Notes: generated from the letters alone by a model not told the origin. Shown: positions 1 through 8,095, counted from the first letter of the stretch. The stretch is 32,629 bases of DNA from Asticcacaulis sp. AC402 (GCF_000495835.1 NZ_AWGC01000005.1:1-32629), one strand, 5' to 3'. Translations and numbers: made by a program.

Positions 1-3000
1 AACGTCATTGGTGCCGGTGATGGTAATGGTGACCAGCCTTTGCGAGGTGGCGATACCATCCGAAACGGTGACGGTATATTCCTGGGTCAGTTCTTCACCG
101 TCGCCCAGGAACTGAATGTCGGCGTTGGCGACCGTAAAGGTCCATTCGACCGTGCCGTTACCCCCCTCTCCCGTTGTGTCGGCGCTGATGACGGCGTTCA
201 GTGTTCCGTAGTACTGCGCAGGCGACGTGATCAGATTACCTTCGGCAACCGAGACCGTGTGGCTGTCGCTGAGGTCGATCTCGGCGAAATCAAACGACCC
301 GCTGTCGGTCAGAGACGTCGGGAGCGCACCGGGAAGACCGAAGTCATCTTCGGTGACCTCGCCGGCGGCATCGCCGCCGTCGCTGACGACCGGAGCGTCA
401 TTGGCGCCGGTGACGGTGATGGTGATCGAGGATTCGGTTGTCGTTGTGCCGTCGCTGATCTCATAGTCGATGACGATGTCGGTGGTTTCGCCGTCGGCCA
501 GGTAGTCGTAGGCTTCGTCGGTCGGGTCGAAGGTGAAGGTCGAGCCCGACAAGGTGACACCGTCCGGCAGTTCGTCTTCCGCGATGATGGTCAGGTCGTC
601 GTCTTCTGCATCGGTGACATTGTCGAGCGCGTCGATGACGACGCTGGAGCCGCCTTCGGTCGCCGTGTCGTCGAGGTCACCGGTCACGGTCGGGGCGTCA
701 TTGACGGCCTCAATGACCAGTTCCTGGGTCAGGTCCAGGGTGCCGCCATTGCCATCCGAGACCGTATAGTTAAGCGTAAGGATGCCGCTGAAGTTGGCAG
801 CCGGGGTGATGACCCAGGCATCGTCGTCTTCATCATAGACCGCGGTAAAGTCGTCACCGCTCAGGCTGGTCACGGTCAGATCATTGTCTTCACCATCGGC
901 AACGCCCTGGAGCAGGGTGGCGGTCGTGACGGTGTAGTCCGTGTCTTCGGTGCCATCCTCGAGGGACGCCTGGTCGGCTTCGAGGTAGGGGGCGGTATTG
1001 GCTTCGATGATCTTCTGGAAGATGCCGGTGCCTGAGGCATCGGGTGAGGTCCAGGTAACGACGAAGCTGCCATTGGTCAGGGTGGCGACCGAGGGCGCGA
1101 CCTGTTCGCCGGTGGTGGTGGTGTTGACCAGCAGGGCATCCCCGTCGGTGGTGCCGTCAGCGTGGAAGCGCTGGGCGTAGATGCCCGAACCGTTGCCGTC
1201 AGTGCTGCTGGTCCAGACGATGACAAAGCCGCCGGTGCTCAAGGATGCGATGGCCGGGTCGGTCTGGGTGCCGGTCGTGGCGCCGCTGTTGGCCGTGGTG
1301 TTGGCACCCTGGGCGACGCCCGAGGCGTTATAGCGCTGGAAGTGGACGTCGGTGGTGGAACTGTCCTGCCAGGCGATGACATAGCCACCGTCGTCGAGGG
1401 CGGCCGTGGCCGGGAAGCGCTGGTTGCCGGTGGTGACGGTATTGACGCGGACTTCACCCTGGGCGACGCCGGACGCGTTATAGCGCTGGGCGTAGATGCC
1501 GTAGCCCAGGCCCGAGCCTTCCTGGCCGTTGCTGTGCCAGGTGACGACAAAGCTGTTGTCAGCCAGCGCCGTGATGGCCGGGCTTTGCTGGTCGCTCGTG
1601 GTGTAAACGTTGATCAGGAATTCCGAGCCAGAGGCCGTGCCGTTGGCATTGAACCTTTGGGCGGCGATGCCGAAGCTGGAGCCGTCGCCGGTGTTGATCG
1701 AGGCGCTGGCCCACGAGACCATATAGCTGCCATCGCTGAAGGCGGTGATGACCGGCTGGTGCTGGTCAGAACCGGTATTCGTATTGACCCGGGTTTCGGC
1801 CAGGACGACGGTGCCGGCGGCGTTGTACTGCTTGAGATAGACACCGTAGGCCGAGCCGTCCTGGACGTTTGACGCCCAGGCAATGGCATAGCCGCCACCG
1901 GACAGGCCGGTGATGGTCGGCTGATACTGCTGGTTGGAGTTGGTGGTGTTGACCTGGAATTCAGAGCCGTTGGTGGTACCGTCATTGTTGAAGCGCTGGG
2001 CCTTGATGCCAACGCTGGCGGTGCTGCCGACCAGGTCGGTGCCGGTCCAGGTGACGACATAGCCGCCGCCGGTCAGTTTCGCTACGGACGAAGAATTCTG
2101 GGCGCCCGTCGTCACTGTGTTGACCGCGCCCTCGGTCAGCGGGTTGTAGGTCGTAACCAGGTCGTCGGTGTCGCTGATGACGTAGGTCGACAGGGCGCCG
2201 TCTACGGTGACGGTGCCGTCGGTGACGCCGAAGCTGAAGGTGACCTTGCCGATATAGTCCTCGGACGGGGCAAAGCTGTAGTCGCCGCCGCCCAGGTCGG
2301 TGACCGTACCATGGTTGGAGGTCACGGCGCCGCTGATCGACAGATCGTCATCGTCGACGTCGGTATAGCCGTTGAGAAGGTCCTCCGCCGTAAAGGCAAA
2401 GGTGTCGTTGGCGATGGGGTTGCCGAGGTCGGTCGGATCACCGGTCAGGACCGGCCCACCGTCGTTGACCGAGGCCAGCGAGAAGCTGCGGGTCTGGTCT
2501 TCGAGGTCCGTCGTGCCGTCGCTCACGGTATAGGTGATGGTGACCTCGCCATGATAGTCGGCGTCAGGCGTGAAGGTCCAGCCGCCATCGGTCACTTCAA
2601 ACGTACCACGATCAGCGCTGATGGCGGTGACGGACAGGTCGCTGTCGACGTCCGAGAAGCCCGTCAGCAGGGTGGATTCCAGGATGAGCTGGGTCGTGTC
2701 TTCGGTGCCATCGGCCACCGTGCCGGAGGGCGCGCCGGTCGGGGCGTCGTCAACGGCGGACAGGTTGTAGGCGGCGGAACCGGCCACGGTCGCTTCGCCA
2801 TCGGTGATGATGTAGTCGAGATTGACCTCACCGTTGTAGTCGAGGTCCGTCAGGGTGATGGTGACGTCATCGCCCGAGATCGAGGCCGAGCCGATGATGG
2901 TACCGTCGCCGTCCGTGACCGTGATTTCGTTGTCCTGGATGGACAGGGTGTCGCCATCGACATCGTCGGCATTAGCCAGCAGGGCGGTAAGCGTGGTCGT

Positions 3001-5055
3001 GACGCTGGCGCCTTCGATGGTGTCGGTCAGGGCGATATTGCCGCTGTTGGTCGGGGTGTCGTTGACGGGGGACAGGTTGTAGGAGGCGGAACCGGCAACG
3101 GTTTCGCCGGCCACCGGAGCGCCGTTCAGGTTGGACCCGGCGTCGGTGATGATATAGTCGAGATTGACGACGCCGTTATAGTTGATGTCGTCAAGCGTGA
3201 TGGTGACGTCGTTGCCGGAGATGGAGGCCGAGCCGATGATCGTGCCGTCGCCGTCCGTGACCGTGATGTCGTTGTCCTGGATGGACAGGGTGTCGCCATC
3301 GACATCGTCGGCATTGGCGAGCAGGGCAGTGACCGTGGTCGTGACACTGGCGCCTTCGATGGTGTCCGTCAGGGCGATATTGCCGCTGTTGGTCGGGGTG
3401 TCGTTGACGGGGGACAGGTTGTAGGAGGCGGAACCGGCAACGGTTTCGCCGGCTACCGGGGCGCCGTTCAGGTTGGACTCGGCGTCGGTGATGATATAGT
3501 CGAGATTGACGACGCCGTTATAGTTGATGTCGTCAAGCGTGATGGTGACGTCGTTGCCGGAGATGGAGGCCGAGCCGATGATCGTGCCGTCGCCGTCCGT
3601 GACCGTGATTTCGTTGTCCTGGATGGACAGGGTGTCGCCATCGACATCGTCGGCATTGGCGAGCAGGGCGGTGATCGTGGTGGTGACGCTTGCGCCTTCG
3701 ATCGTGTCGGTCAGGGCGATATTGCCGCTGTTGGTCGGGGTGTCGTTGACGGGGGACAGGTTGTAGGAGGCGGAACCGGCAACGGTTTCGCCGGCCACCG
3801 GGGCACCGTTCAGGTTGGACTCGGCGTCGGTGATGATATAGTCGAGATTGACGACGCCGTTATAGTTGATGTCGTCAAGCGTGATGGTGACGTCGTTGCC
3901 GGAGATGGAGGCCGAGCCGATGATCGTGCCGTCGCCGTCCGTGACCGTGATTTCGTTGTCCTGGATGGACAGGGTGTCGCCATCGACATCGTCGGCATTG
4001 GCGAGCAGGGCGGCAACCGTGGTGGTGACGCTGGCGCCTTCGATGGTGTCGGTCAGGGCGATATTGCCGCTGTTGGTCGGGGTGTCGTTGACGGGGGACA
4101 GGTTGTAAGAGGCGGAACCGGCAACGGTCGCGTCGCCGTCGGTGATGATGTAGTCGAGATTGACCTCACCGTTGTAGTTGATGTCGTCAAGCGTGATGGT
4201 GACATCGTCGCCCGAGATCGAGGCCGAGCCGATGATGGTACCCTCGCCGTCGGTGACCGTAATCTCGCCACCTTCGATGGACAGTGCGTCGTCGTCGCCG
4301 GCATTGGCCAGCAGAGCCGTAACCGTGGTGGTGACGTTGGCGCCTTCGATGGTGTCGGTCAGGGCGATATTGCCGCTGTTGGTCGGGATGTCGTTGACAT
4401 GGTAGACGGCGGATCCTGCGACGGAATCGGTGCCGTCGGTAACGGTGTAGGCCAAGTAGACATCGCCGTCATATCCAGCGTCGTTCAAAGTGATGGTGAA
4501 GGTGTCATCGACGCGGTTGGCGGTACCGATCACAATGTCGTCACCGGCGGCGCCGGTGACGAGGATCGAACCGCTGATGTCCAGCGTGTCATTGTCGGCG
4601 TCTGCGGCATTACCGAGCAGGTCTGCGAGGCTAAACTGCGCATTGGTGCCTTCGTTGACGCCGGTCAGGGTATCTTCGGCGCTGAAGGTCGGGGCCGTGT
4701 TGTCAACCTGCGACATTACAACGCTGTAGGAAAGGTTGGTCCAGTCTTCGCCTGCAGTCGAAATCGACAAATAATAGATTCCGGCATTGAGATCGAACTG
4801 AGCGTATTCGGTGTAATTGCCGTCATCATCATCATCGTTCGCAAACAGCACGCCTTCAGAGTCGTAGACGGCGATGCTGATATTGCCCCACTCACCACCT
4901 TGTGCTGTGACATCGTAAATGCCGTCTTGGTCAACGACCACCTTGATCCAGTCGGTGTCGCCAGGGGTGTCTTCAAAAACACCGTTATATGTGCCCTCGC
5001 CGTTGACGAGGTCGAGTTCGGCGCCGGTCGAGGTGTCGTTTGCAATATCAACCAT
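1..5055 (-). CDS. Giant multidomain repeat exoprotein, 3' end outside window
   Basis: The frame is open from an ATG at 5055 to base 1, giving 1,685 codons without a stop; the C-terminus is missing. AGGAGG lies 5 nt before the ATG. The N-terminus (MVDIANDTSTG) has no signal peptide. Residues about 20-110 resemble a bacterial pre-peptidase C-terminal (PPC) beta-sandwich, with GDTDWIKVVVDQDGIYDV and an Asp-rich stretch near the middle. Residues 221-768 are five cadherin-like repeats, three of them 114 residues and near-identical. Two more cadherin-like domains follow. Residues about 975-1348 hold seven repeats of about 55 residues with the theme GGFVIVWTS...GIYAQRF. Cadherin/VCBS-type domains (TITVTGANDAP) continue to the edge. 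The lack of a signal peptide and of visible cysteines fits a type I secretion substrate, adhesin or exoenzyme. No catalytic domain is visible. An orphan surface protein secreted by another route is the alternative. Confidence 0.9.
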   Translation of the reverse strand, partial: MVDIANDTSTGAELDLVNGEGTYNGVFEDTPGDTDWIKVVVDQDGIYDVTAQGGEWGNISIAVYDSEGVLFANDDDDDGNYTEYAQFDLNAGIYYLSISTAGEDWTNLSYSVVMSQVDNTAPTFSAEDTLTGVNEGTNAQFSLADLLGNAADADNDTLDISGSILVTGAAGDDIVIGTANRVDDTFTITLNDAGYDGDVYLAYTVTDGTDSVAGSAVYHVNDIPTNSGNIALTDTIEGANVTTTVTALLANAGDDDALSIEGGEITVTDGEGTIIGSASISGDDVTITLDDINYNGEVNLDYIITDGDATVAGSASYNLSPVNDTPTNSGNIALTDTIEGASVTTTVAALLANADDVDGDTLSIQDNEITVTDGDGTIIGSASISGNDVTITLDDINYNGVVNLDYIITDAESNLNGAPVAGETVAGSASYNLSPVNDTPTNSGNIALTDTIEGASVTTTITALLANADDVDGDTLSIQDNEITVTDGDGTIIGSASISGNDVTITLDDINYNGVVNLDYIITDAESNLNGAPVAGETVAGSASYNLSPVNDTPTNSGNIALTDTIEGASVTTTVTALLANADDVDGDTLSIQDNDITVTDGDGTIIGSASISGNDVTITLDDINYNGVVNLDYIITDAGSNLNGAPVAGETVAGSASYNLSPVNDTPTNSGNIALTDTIEGASVTTTLTALLANADDVDGDTLSIQDNEITVTDGDGTIIGSASISGDDVTITLTDLDYNGEVNLDYIITDGEATVAGSAAYNLSAVDDAPTGAPSGTVADGTEDTTQLILESTLLTGFSDVDSDLSVTAISADRGTFEVTDGGWTFTPDADYHGEVTITYTVSDGTTDLEDQTRSFSLASVNDGGPVLTGDPTDLGNPIANDTFAFTAEDLLNGYTDVDDDDLSISGAVTSNHGTVTDLGGGDYSFAPSEDYIGKVTFSFGVTDGTVTVDGALSTYVISDTDDLVTTYNPLTEGAVNTVTTGAQNSSSVAKLTGGGYVVTWTGTDLVGSTASVGIKAQRFNNDGTTNGSEFQVNTTNSNQQYQPTITGLSGGGYAIAWASNVQDGSAYGVYLKQYNAAGTVVLAETRVNTNTGSDQHQPVITAFSDGSYMVSWASASINTGDGSSFGIAAQRFNANGTASGSEFLINVYTTSDQQSPAITALADNSFVVTWHSNGQEGSGLGYGIYAQRYNASGVAQGEVRVNTVTTGNQRFPATAALDDGGYVIAWQDSSTTDVHFQRYNASGVAQGANTTANSGATTGTQTDPAIASLSTGGFVIVWTSSTDGNGSGIYAQRFHADGTTDGDALLVNTTTTGEQVAPSVATLTNGSFVVTWTSPDASGTGIFQKIIEANTAPYLEADQASLEDGTEDTDYTVTTATLLQGVADGEDNDLTVTSLSGDDFTAVYDEDDDAWVITPAANFSGILTLNYTVSDGNGGTLDLTQELVIEAVNDAPTVTGDLDDTATEGGSSVVIDALDNVTDAEDDDLTIIAEDELPDGVTLSGSTFTFDPTDEAYDYLADGETTDIVIDYEISDGTTTTESSITITVTGANDAPVVSDGGDAAGEVTEDDFGLPGALPTSLTDSGSFDFAEIDLSDSHTVSVAEGNLITSPAQYYGTLNAVISADTTGEGGNGTVEWTFTVANADIQFLGDGEELTQEYTVTVSDGIATSQRLVTITITGTNDV
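1010..2135 (-). repeat. Seven propeller-like repeats of about 55 residues
   Basis: Seven successive segments follow the pattern P.I..L..GG(F/Y)V(V/I).W.S, then a Gly/Asp-rich turn, then (I/V)YAQR(F/Y)NA.G and (F/V).VNT.T...Q. The copies are diverged at DNA level, unlike the cadherin units upstream. The last copy runs into a cadherin-like linker (NTAPYL). The count of seven and the blade-like hydrophobic pattern suggest a closed seven-bladed beta-propeller, which is inference. Confidence 0.7.
2752..4395 (-). repeat. Five tandem cadherin-like repeats, three almost identical 342-bp units
   Basis: Read in coding direction the units are R1 4395-4090 (102 codons), R2 4089-3748, R3 3747-3406 and R4 3405-3064 (114 codons each), and R5 3063-2752 (104 codons). 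Each begins ND(T/I)PTNSGNIALTDTIEG and ends near GSASYNLSPV. R2-R4 share an insertion containing NGAPVAGE that R1 and R5 lack. By eye R2 and R3 differ at fewer than about ten of 342 bases, so the duplication is recent or kept uniform by recombination. The units are structural modules of the surface protein and may vary in number between strains. Confidence 0.9.
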
Positions 5056-5060
5056 GGGGT

Positions 5061-5066
5061 CCTCCT
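5061..5066 (-). promoter_or_regulatory. Ribosome binding site of the left giant gene
   Basis: On the minus strand AGGAGG lies 5 nt before the ATG at 5055. This near-perfect Shine-Dalgarno fixes the start of the giant gene, which has no stop inside the window. Confidence 0.8.
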
Positions 5067-5291
5067 CAGGACAAGTCGAAGGGCGCCGCAGACGAACCGT
5101 CGGCGCCGGGAGTTTAAAGCTGGAGGGGCTGACCTGAGGGCTTCAGGCCTGGGCGTGGAGATGAAACTGGGCGGCGTTGCCGGAGAGCCCCCGGACGAAC
5201 ACCCGGGGCGTTGGGGCGCAGAGCAGGTTGCGGGTTTGCTATACTGCGGCAGAGGCGCAGCGCGCGGGCACGGTCGTGCGTTAACAGCACT

Positions 5292-5320
5292 CGGGCGGGG
5301 AAATAAGAAATCCCTGCCCG
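5292..5320 (-). other. Stem-loop in the leader of the left giant gene
   Basis: CGGGCGGGGA (5292-5301) and TCCCTGCCCG (5311-5320) pair over 10 positions around a 9-nt A-rich loop. One position is a G-T pair on the plus strand and an A-C mismatch on the minus strand. No T-tract follows, so it is not a canonical terminator. Confidence 0.4.
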
Positions 5321-5372
5321 GCACGGCGTGATATTCGCCCAAGCCGGCGCGGGAGGTGTCGCACAACAAACG

Positions 5373-5392
5373 GCCAGCGCGCGGGCGCTGGC
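5373..5392. other. Perfect 8-bp stem-loop
   Basis: GCCAGCGC (5373-5380) and GCGCTGGC (5385-5392) form a GC-rich stem with loop GCGG. On the plus strand it is followed by an A-tract, and on the minus strand the T-tract precedes it. It therefore does not look like an intrinsic terminator in either direction. Confidence 0.4.
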
Positions 5393-5478
5393 AGAAAAAA
5401 TGACGAGCACTTGGACTAGTCCCCTGTATTTTTGAGTATTTTTACTCTTGGTGACCCTGTAGGGATTCTCCCGGCAAG

Positions 5479-5484
5479 ATTATA
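5479..5484 (-). promoter_or_regulatory. Possible -10 box for the left giant gene
   Basis: TATAAT reads on the minus strand inside an AT-rich patch in otherwise GC-rich DNA. The expected -35 position reads roughly TTAAGG, far from TTGACA, so this is only a candidate. It could need an activator or be fortuitous. Confidence 0.25.
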
Positions 5485-5641
5485 TTTTATTGGTTACTGA
5501 TCCCTTAAGGCGATTCGCTTCCTGGCCATATCCTGCAAACAGAGGAGGCTGCGGGCAGGCTATTATCGCTTTAAAGTGGTGATATTAGCGCCGTCAGAAT
5601 GTGCGGCCCACTGCGTGATGTAATACCTATCAACGAAAAGA

Positions 5642-5914
5642 TTGACACATTGACAGTCGGTAGACCCCTCCGCCTCGAGCCTCGCCGGCAGGCAGCGCTA
5701 CGATCTTCGATCTCCGCTTGCTCGCCATGGCACGGGCCACTCCGCTCCCCATCGAAGGGATGGGGAGGAGAAAAAAGAAAATGTTCAATGGTTCCTTCTC
5801 CTCCCCATTTCAAATGGGGAGGTGCCGAGCAAGCGAGCCCAAAGGGCGAAGCGCTGCCTGCCGGCGAGGCTCGAGGCGGAGGGGGCCCCTTGCGGAAAGA
5901 CTGTCAAAGTCAAA
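5642..5914. mobile_element. MITE-like element with long inverted repeats
   Basis: A perfect 35-bp inverted repeat lies at 5665-5699 and 5850-5884. Outside it, TTGACAGTC at 5650-5658 is matched inverted at 5899-5907, and both ends carry a second TTGAC just outside. Inside, CCTCCCCATTT and AAATGGGGAGG (5800-5822) form a near-perfect palindrome, and CTCCCCATC/GATGGGGAG near 5746-5769 forms another. The Ala/Gly/Arg-rich open frames across it are composition artefacts, with no transposase. Length, nested symmetry and lack of coding capacity fit a miniature inverted-repeat element or related intergenic repeat family. Target-site duplications could not be identified with confidence. Confidence 0.55.
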
Positions 5915-6042
5915 GTGGGTTGGTGTAACTCGGCCGGTCGCGAAGCCGGCTGCGTCTCGCGGCGCAGAGGCGCCGGCCGCGGACGTTCCACCCCCTATAC
6001 CAAGCCCGATAAAGAAAGCCTGTTTCGGCGCCGGGGTAACGG

Positions 6043-7257
6043 TCAGCGTGTCAGGCGCGGGGCAAGGCCGCTGGGACCGACGCCGGAGGGGACGGGGACG
6101 CCCGATCCGCTGTAGCGCGTATTGATGACCATGACCGGGTTCCGCTTCAGGGTGATCGTCTTGGCGACGATAATGCTCCAGGCTGAGTCCTCGGCGACCT
6201 GACCGGCGGTTTCAACCTCAAGTTCTGCATTGGGAATATAGATGGTGCCCAGGAGTTCACTGACATTGTTGGAAGCAATGACGAACTTTTTGTCATTGTC
6301 GCGCGTGGTGACCAGCAGGAAGCCGGCAAACGGCCCTTTCTTGCGCGCAGTGATCTGAACTGACGAGGTGTCGTTGAACTTCACCGACTTGTCCGTGGCG
6401 AAGATAAGCACGACGTCGTCGCCCCGGACGACAGCGTTCTCTTTGGTGTGCAGGTGGTCCATGAACCAGTGATCGCCCGGGCCCAGGATCAGGATGGCAT
6501 CCTTCTCGATCTTGTACTGGCTGCAGTGGACGCCCGCCGCAAGGTTGAGAACGCCGTTGGTCACAACTTTGATGTTTTCCGTCTTGCCGGCGCAGTCGGT
6601 GGGCGGCGTCAGGTCCATGGTAGCGAACGGATCCTCGATCGTTATGGCGCCGCCATGGCCCTGGGGCGACACCGGGCCCGTGACCAGGCCGACCGCCTGG
6701 GTCTGGGCAGCCTGGACGAAGGCACCGCTGGCGACGGTAATGTCCTTGTTGCCATGGATCAGGCAGCCGCCGGCGCGGATTGTCGCCTGGTCGTCGACCT
6801 TCATCTCCGAATTACCGATCTGGAGGATGCACAGGGGCGTTTTCAGCAGGCCTTCTGCGGTCGCTTTTGCACTGATCGGTTTGGGTTCGCTCATGAAGCC
6901 GATCAAGGGTTCATGCCGGCTGCGGCCGGTGACAGTTACGGCACCCGTATCGCGGTCGATTGTGACCTCGAAGCTTGCCGGATTGCGCATGTCCGCGACC
7001 TGCTGACGGGCCGTGGTTTCGGCGGCGCCTGTAACCAGTTCGTCGCTGCCCAGGGCCAGTTTGGCAGCCCCCATCAGCGCACCGGCATCGACCGCTGACT
7101 GGAGGCTGTAGCGGTCATTGACCATGGCGGAGTGATCGATGGTTGCGGTCACCGCGTACAGTATCGGACCTGCGCACAAGGCGGCAATTACAGCCGTATT
7201 TGCGGCCGTACAGTGTTTCCATCGGATCAGGACATTGTGAAAAGCGGAAAAAACCAT
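6043..7257 (-). CDS. TadG-like pilus-assembly family membrane protein
   Basis: A 404-residue protein. Residues about 14-70 match the TadE/TadG-like N-terminal pattern: a single hydrophobic segment (NTAVIAALCAGPILYAVTA), then an Asp/Ser-containing loop and the helix SLQSAVDAGALMGAAKLALG. TadG-type proteins are minor pilin-like or envelope proteins of Flp/Tad pili, anchored in the inner membrane with the bulk outside. The remaining 300 or so residues are beta-rich, with several cysteines (CILQIGNSEMKV, RAGGCLIHGN, GVHCSQYKI) that could form periplasmic disulfides. No other tad gene is adjacent, so it is an orphan here. The ATG at 7257 has no clear Shine-Dalgarno. A role in pili is inferred from the N-terminus only. 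Confidence 0.75.
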   Translation of the reverse strand: MVFSAFHNVLIRWKHCTAANTAVIAALCAGPILYAVTATIDHSAMVNDRYSLQSAVDAGALMGAAKLALGSDELVTGAAETTARQQVADMRNPASFEVTIDRDTGAVTVTGRSRHEPLIGFMSEPKPISAKATAEGLLKTPLCILQIGNSEMKVDDQATIRAGGCLIHGNKDITVASGAFVQAAQTQAVGLVTGPVSPQGHGGAITIEDPFATMDLTPPTDCAGKTENIKVVTNGVLNLAAGVHCSQYKIEKDAILILGPGDHWFMDHLHTKENAVVRGDDVVLIFATDKSVKFNDTSSVQITARKKGPFAGFLLVTTRDNDKKFVIASNNVSELLGTIYIPNAELEVETAGQVAEDSAWSIIVAKTITLKRNPVMVINTRYSGSGVPVPSGVGPSGLAPRLTR

Positions 7258-7577
7258 GGTTAGAAATTACGACCAAACCGCTTACATTTGTTTAAGGGTA
7301 GATCACAAGGACTGCAGGAAGCACAGCATCTGCTGTTTCTTTATTTTGCTTGGGTTTGGGATTGTCGGTTGCTTATACTGCGTTGCAAAATGCGCTGAAT
7401 GAAGTTCAATTTTCTTGCCCGTTCAAGGCCTGGGCCAAGGCCAAAGGATCGTCCGTCAGGCGTTTCAGGTTCAGGGCGCATAGCGGCGATAGCAAAGATA
7501 AAGGGACGTTGTCGGGATTCGCCAAGGTGGAATCAGTATAGGAAGAAGGCTTACGGCGGAATCAAAGGGGGCATGTG
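7258..7577. other. 320-bp divergent intergenic region
   Basis: It lies between the TadG-like gene (leftward) and the HPt gene (rightward), so it should hold both promoters. A candidate rightward promoter is TTGGGT (7350-7355), an 18-nt spacer, then TATACT (7374-7379). A short dyad ACAGCA-TC-TGCTGT (7323-7336) sits near the middle. A 63-codon frame at 7350-7541 has no family resemblance and overlaps the candidate promoter, so it is not called. Confidence 0.35.
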
Positions 7578-7931
7578 ATGGCTTTGCGCGATGTGACGGG
7601 GGCTGTCGATTTTGCCCATCTGGAAGACTATACGCTTAATGATGCCGAGGTCATGGAAGAGGTCCTGCGCCTGTTCCAACAGCAGAGCGACCTGTGGGCG
7701 CCTCTGCTCAATGCAGATCATGAGGGCTGGCGCGATGCCGCCCACACGCTGAAAGGTGCAGCCGCGGGGATCGGTGCCAACGACCTGGCAGCCCTTGCCG
7801 GGGAGGCCGAGAGGGGCGACCTTGCGGGCGCTGCCGGCCGGCTGGAGAAGGTCAAGACGGCGTTGGCGGCCGCGCTGATGGATGTCAGCGCCTATCTGCA
7901 TCATCTGCAATTGCGTAGTTTGCGGGGGTAG
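7578..7931 (+). CDS. Stand-alone histidine phosphotransfer (HPt) protein
   Basis: A 117-residue protein consisting of a single HPt four-helix bundle. The phosphorylatable histidine is His56 in AAHTLKGAAAGIGANDLAAL, which fits the HPt consensus HxLKGxxxxxG. It relays phosphate between receiver domains of hybrid kinases and response regulators in the cytoplasm. The ATG at 7578 is chosen over the adjoining GTG at 7575 because AAAGGGGG (7564-7571) sits 6 nt upstream. No kinase or regulator gene is adjacent, so partners are unknown. In Caulobacter a single-domain HPt protein of similar size (ShpA) acts in stalk and cell-cycle signalling. Orthology is possible but cannot be shown from this window. 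Confidence 0.85.
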   Translation: MALRDVTGAVDFAHLEDYTLNDAEVMEEVLRLFQQQSDLWAPLLNADHEGWRDAAHTLKGAAAGIGANDLAALAGEAERGDLAGAAGRLEKVKTALAAALMDVSAYLHHLQLRSLRG

Positions 7932-8091
7932 GGGGGCAAGTCATCTGACGGAGGGGAAAAGCGGCTCAAATGTGTAAATTTCTATCTAATTTTGTCGATG
8001 TCCGGACGGCTGGACGCAAACATTGCCGATCGGTAACTTGACGCACCTTCCCGGCTGGCAGGATGATTTCCTCAGAGACGATTTTTCTGAT

Positions 8092-8095
8092 GAGG
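8092..8095 (+). promoter_or_regulatory. Ribosome binding site deciding the M13 start
   Basis: GAGG lies 6 nt before the ATG at 8102. The alternative ATGs at 8063 and 8090 have weaker or no Shine-Dalgarno and would add charged residues ahead of the signal peptide. Confidence 0.5.

Larger units (their letters stand above)
5056..5640. other. 585-bp intergenic leader of the left giant gene
   Basis: No convincing gene is present; the open frames here are low-complexity Arg/Pro/Ala-rich shadows. On the minus strand a perfect TATAAT (5484-5479) could be a -10 box, but no good -35 sits 16-18 nt upstream. If it is used, the transcript would carry a leader of more than 400 nt holding two hairpins (5292-5320 and 5373-5392). 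A further AT-rich inverted repeat (GAGTA-TTTT-TACTC) lies at 5434-5447. No known riboswitch was recognised. Confidence 0.4.

Noticed and set aside
2752-4395. CRISPR array
   Set aside because: The 342-bp units are in-frame coding repeats without spacers of distinct sequence.
2311-5331. 1,006-codon plus-strand open frame
   Set aside because: It lies antisense to the left giant gene and reads as low-complexity Gly/Asp/Val-rich repeats mirroring the cadherin units. The minus frame has real domains and a strong ribosome binding site.
5373-5400. Intrinsic terminator
   Set aside because: The stem is good, but it is followed by A rather than T on the plus strand, and on the minus strand the T-tract precedes it.
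4716-5410. Minus-strand open frames overlapping the start of the left giant gene
   Set aside because: They are in other frames, Arg/Pro/Ala-rich, and conflict with the PPC-domain start at 5055.
5599-6125. Small overlapping open frames in both directions across the inverted-repeat element
   Set aside because: Sequences such as GEALPAGEARGGGGP are typical artefacts of this GC-rich intergenic repeat type, with no start signals or family resemblance.
7350-7541. 63-codon plus-strand frame between the TadG-like and HPt genes
   Set aside because: It has no ribosome binding site or family resemblance, and it overlaps the best candidate promoter.
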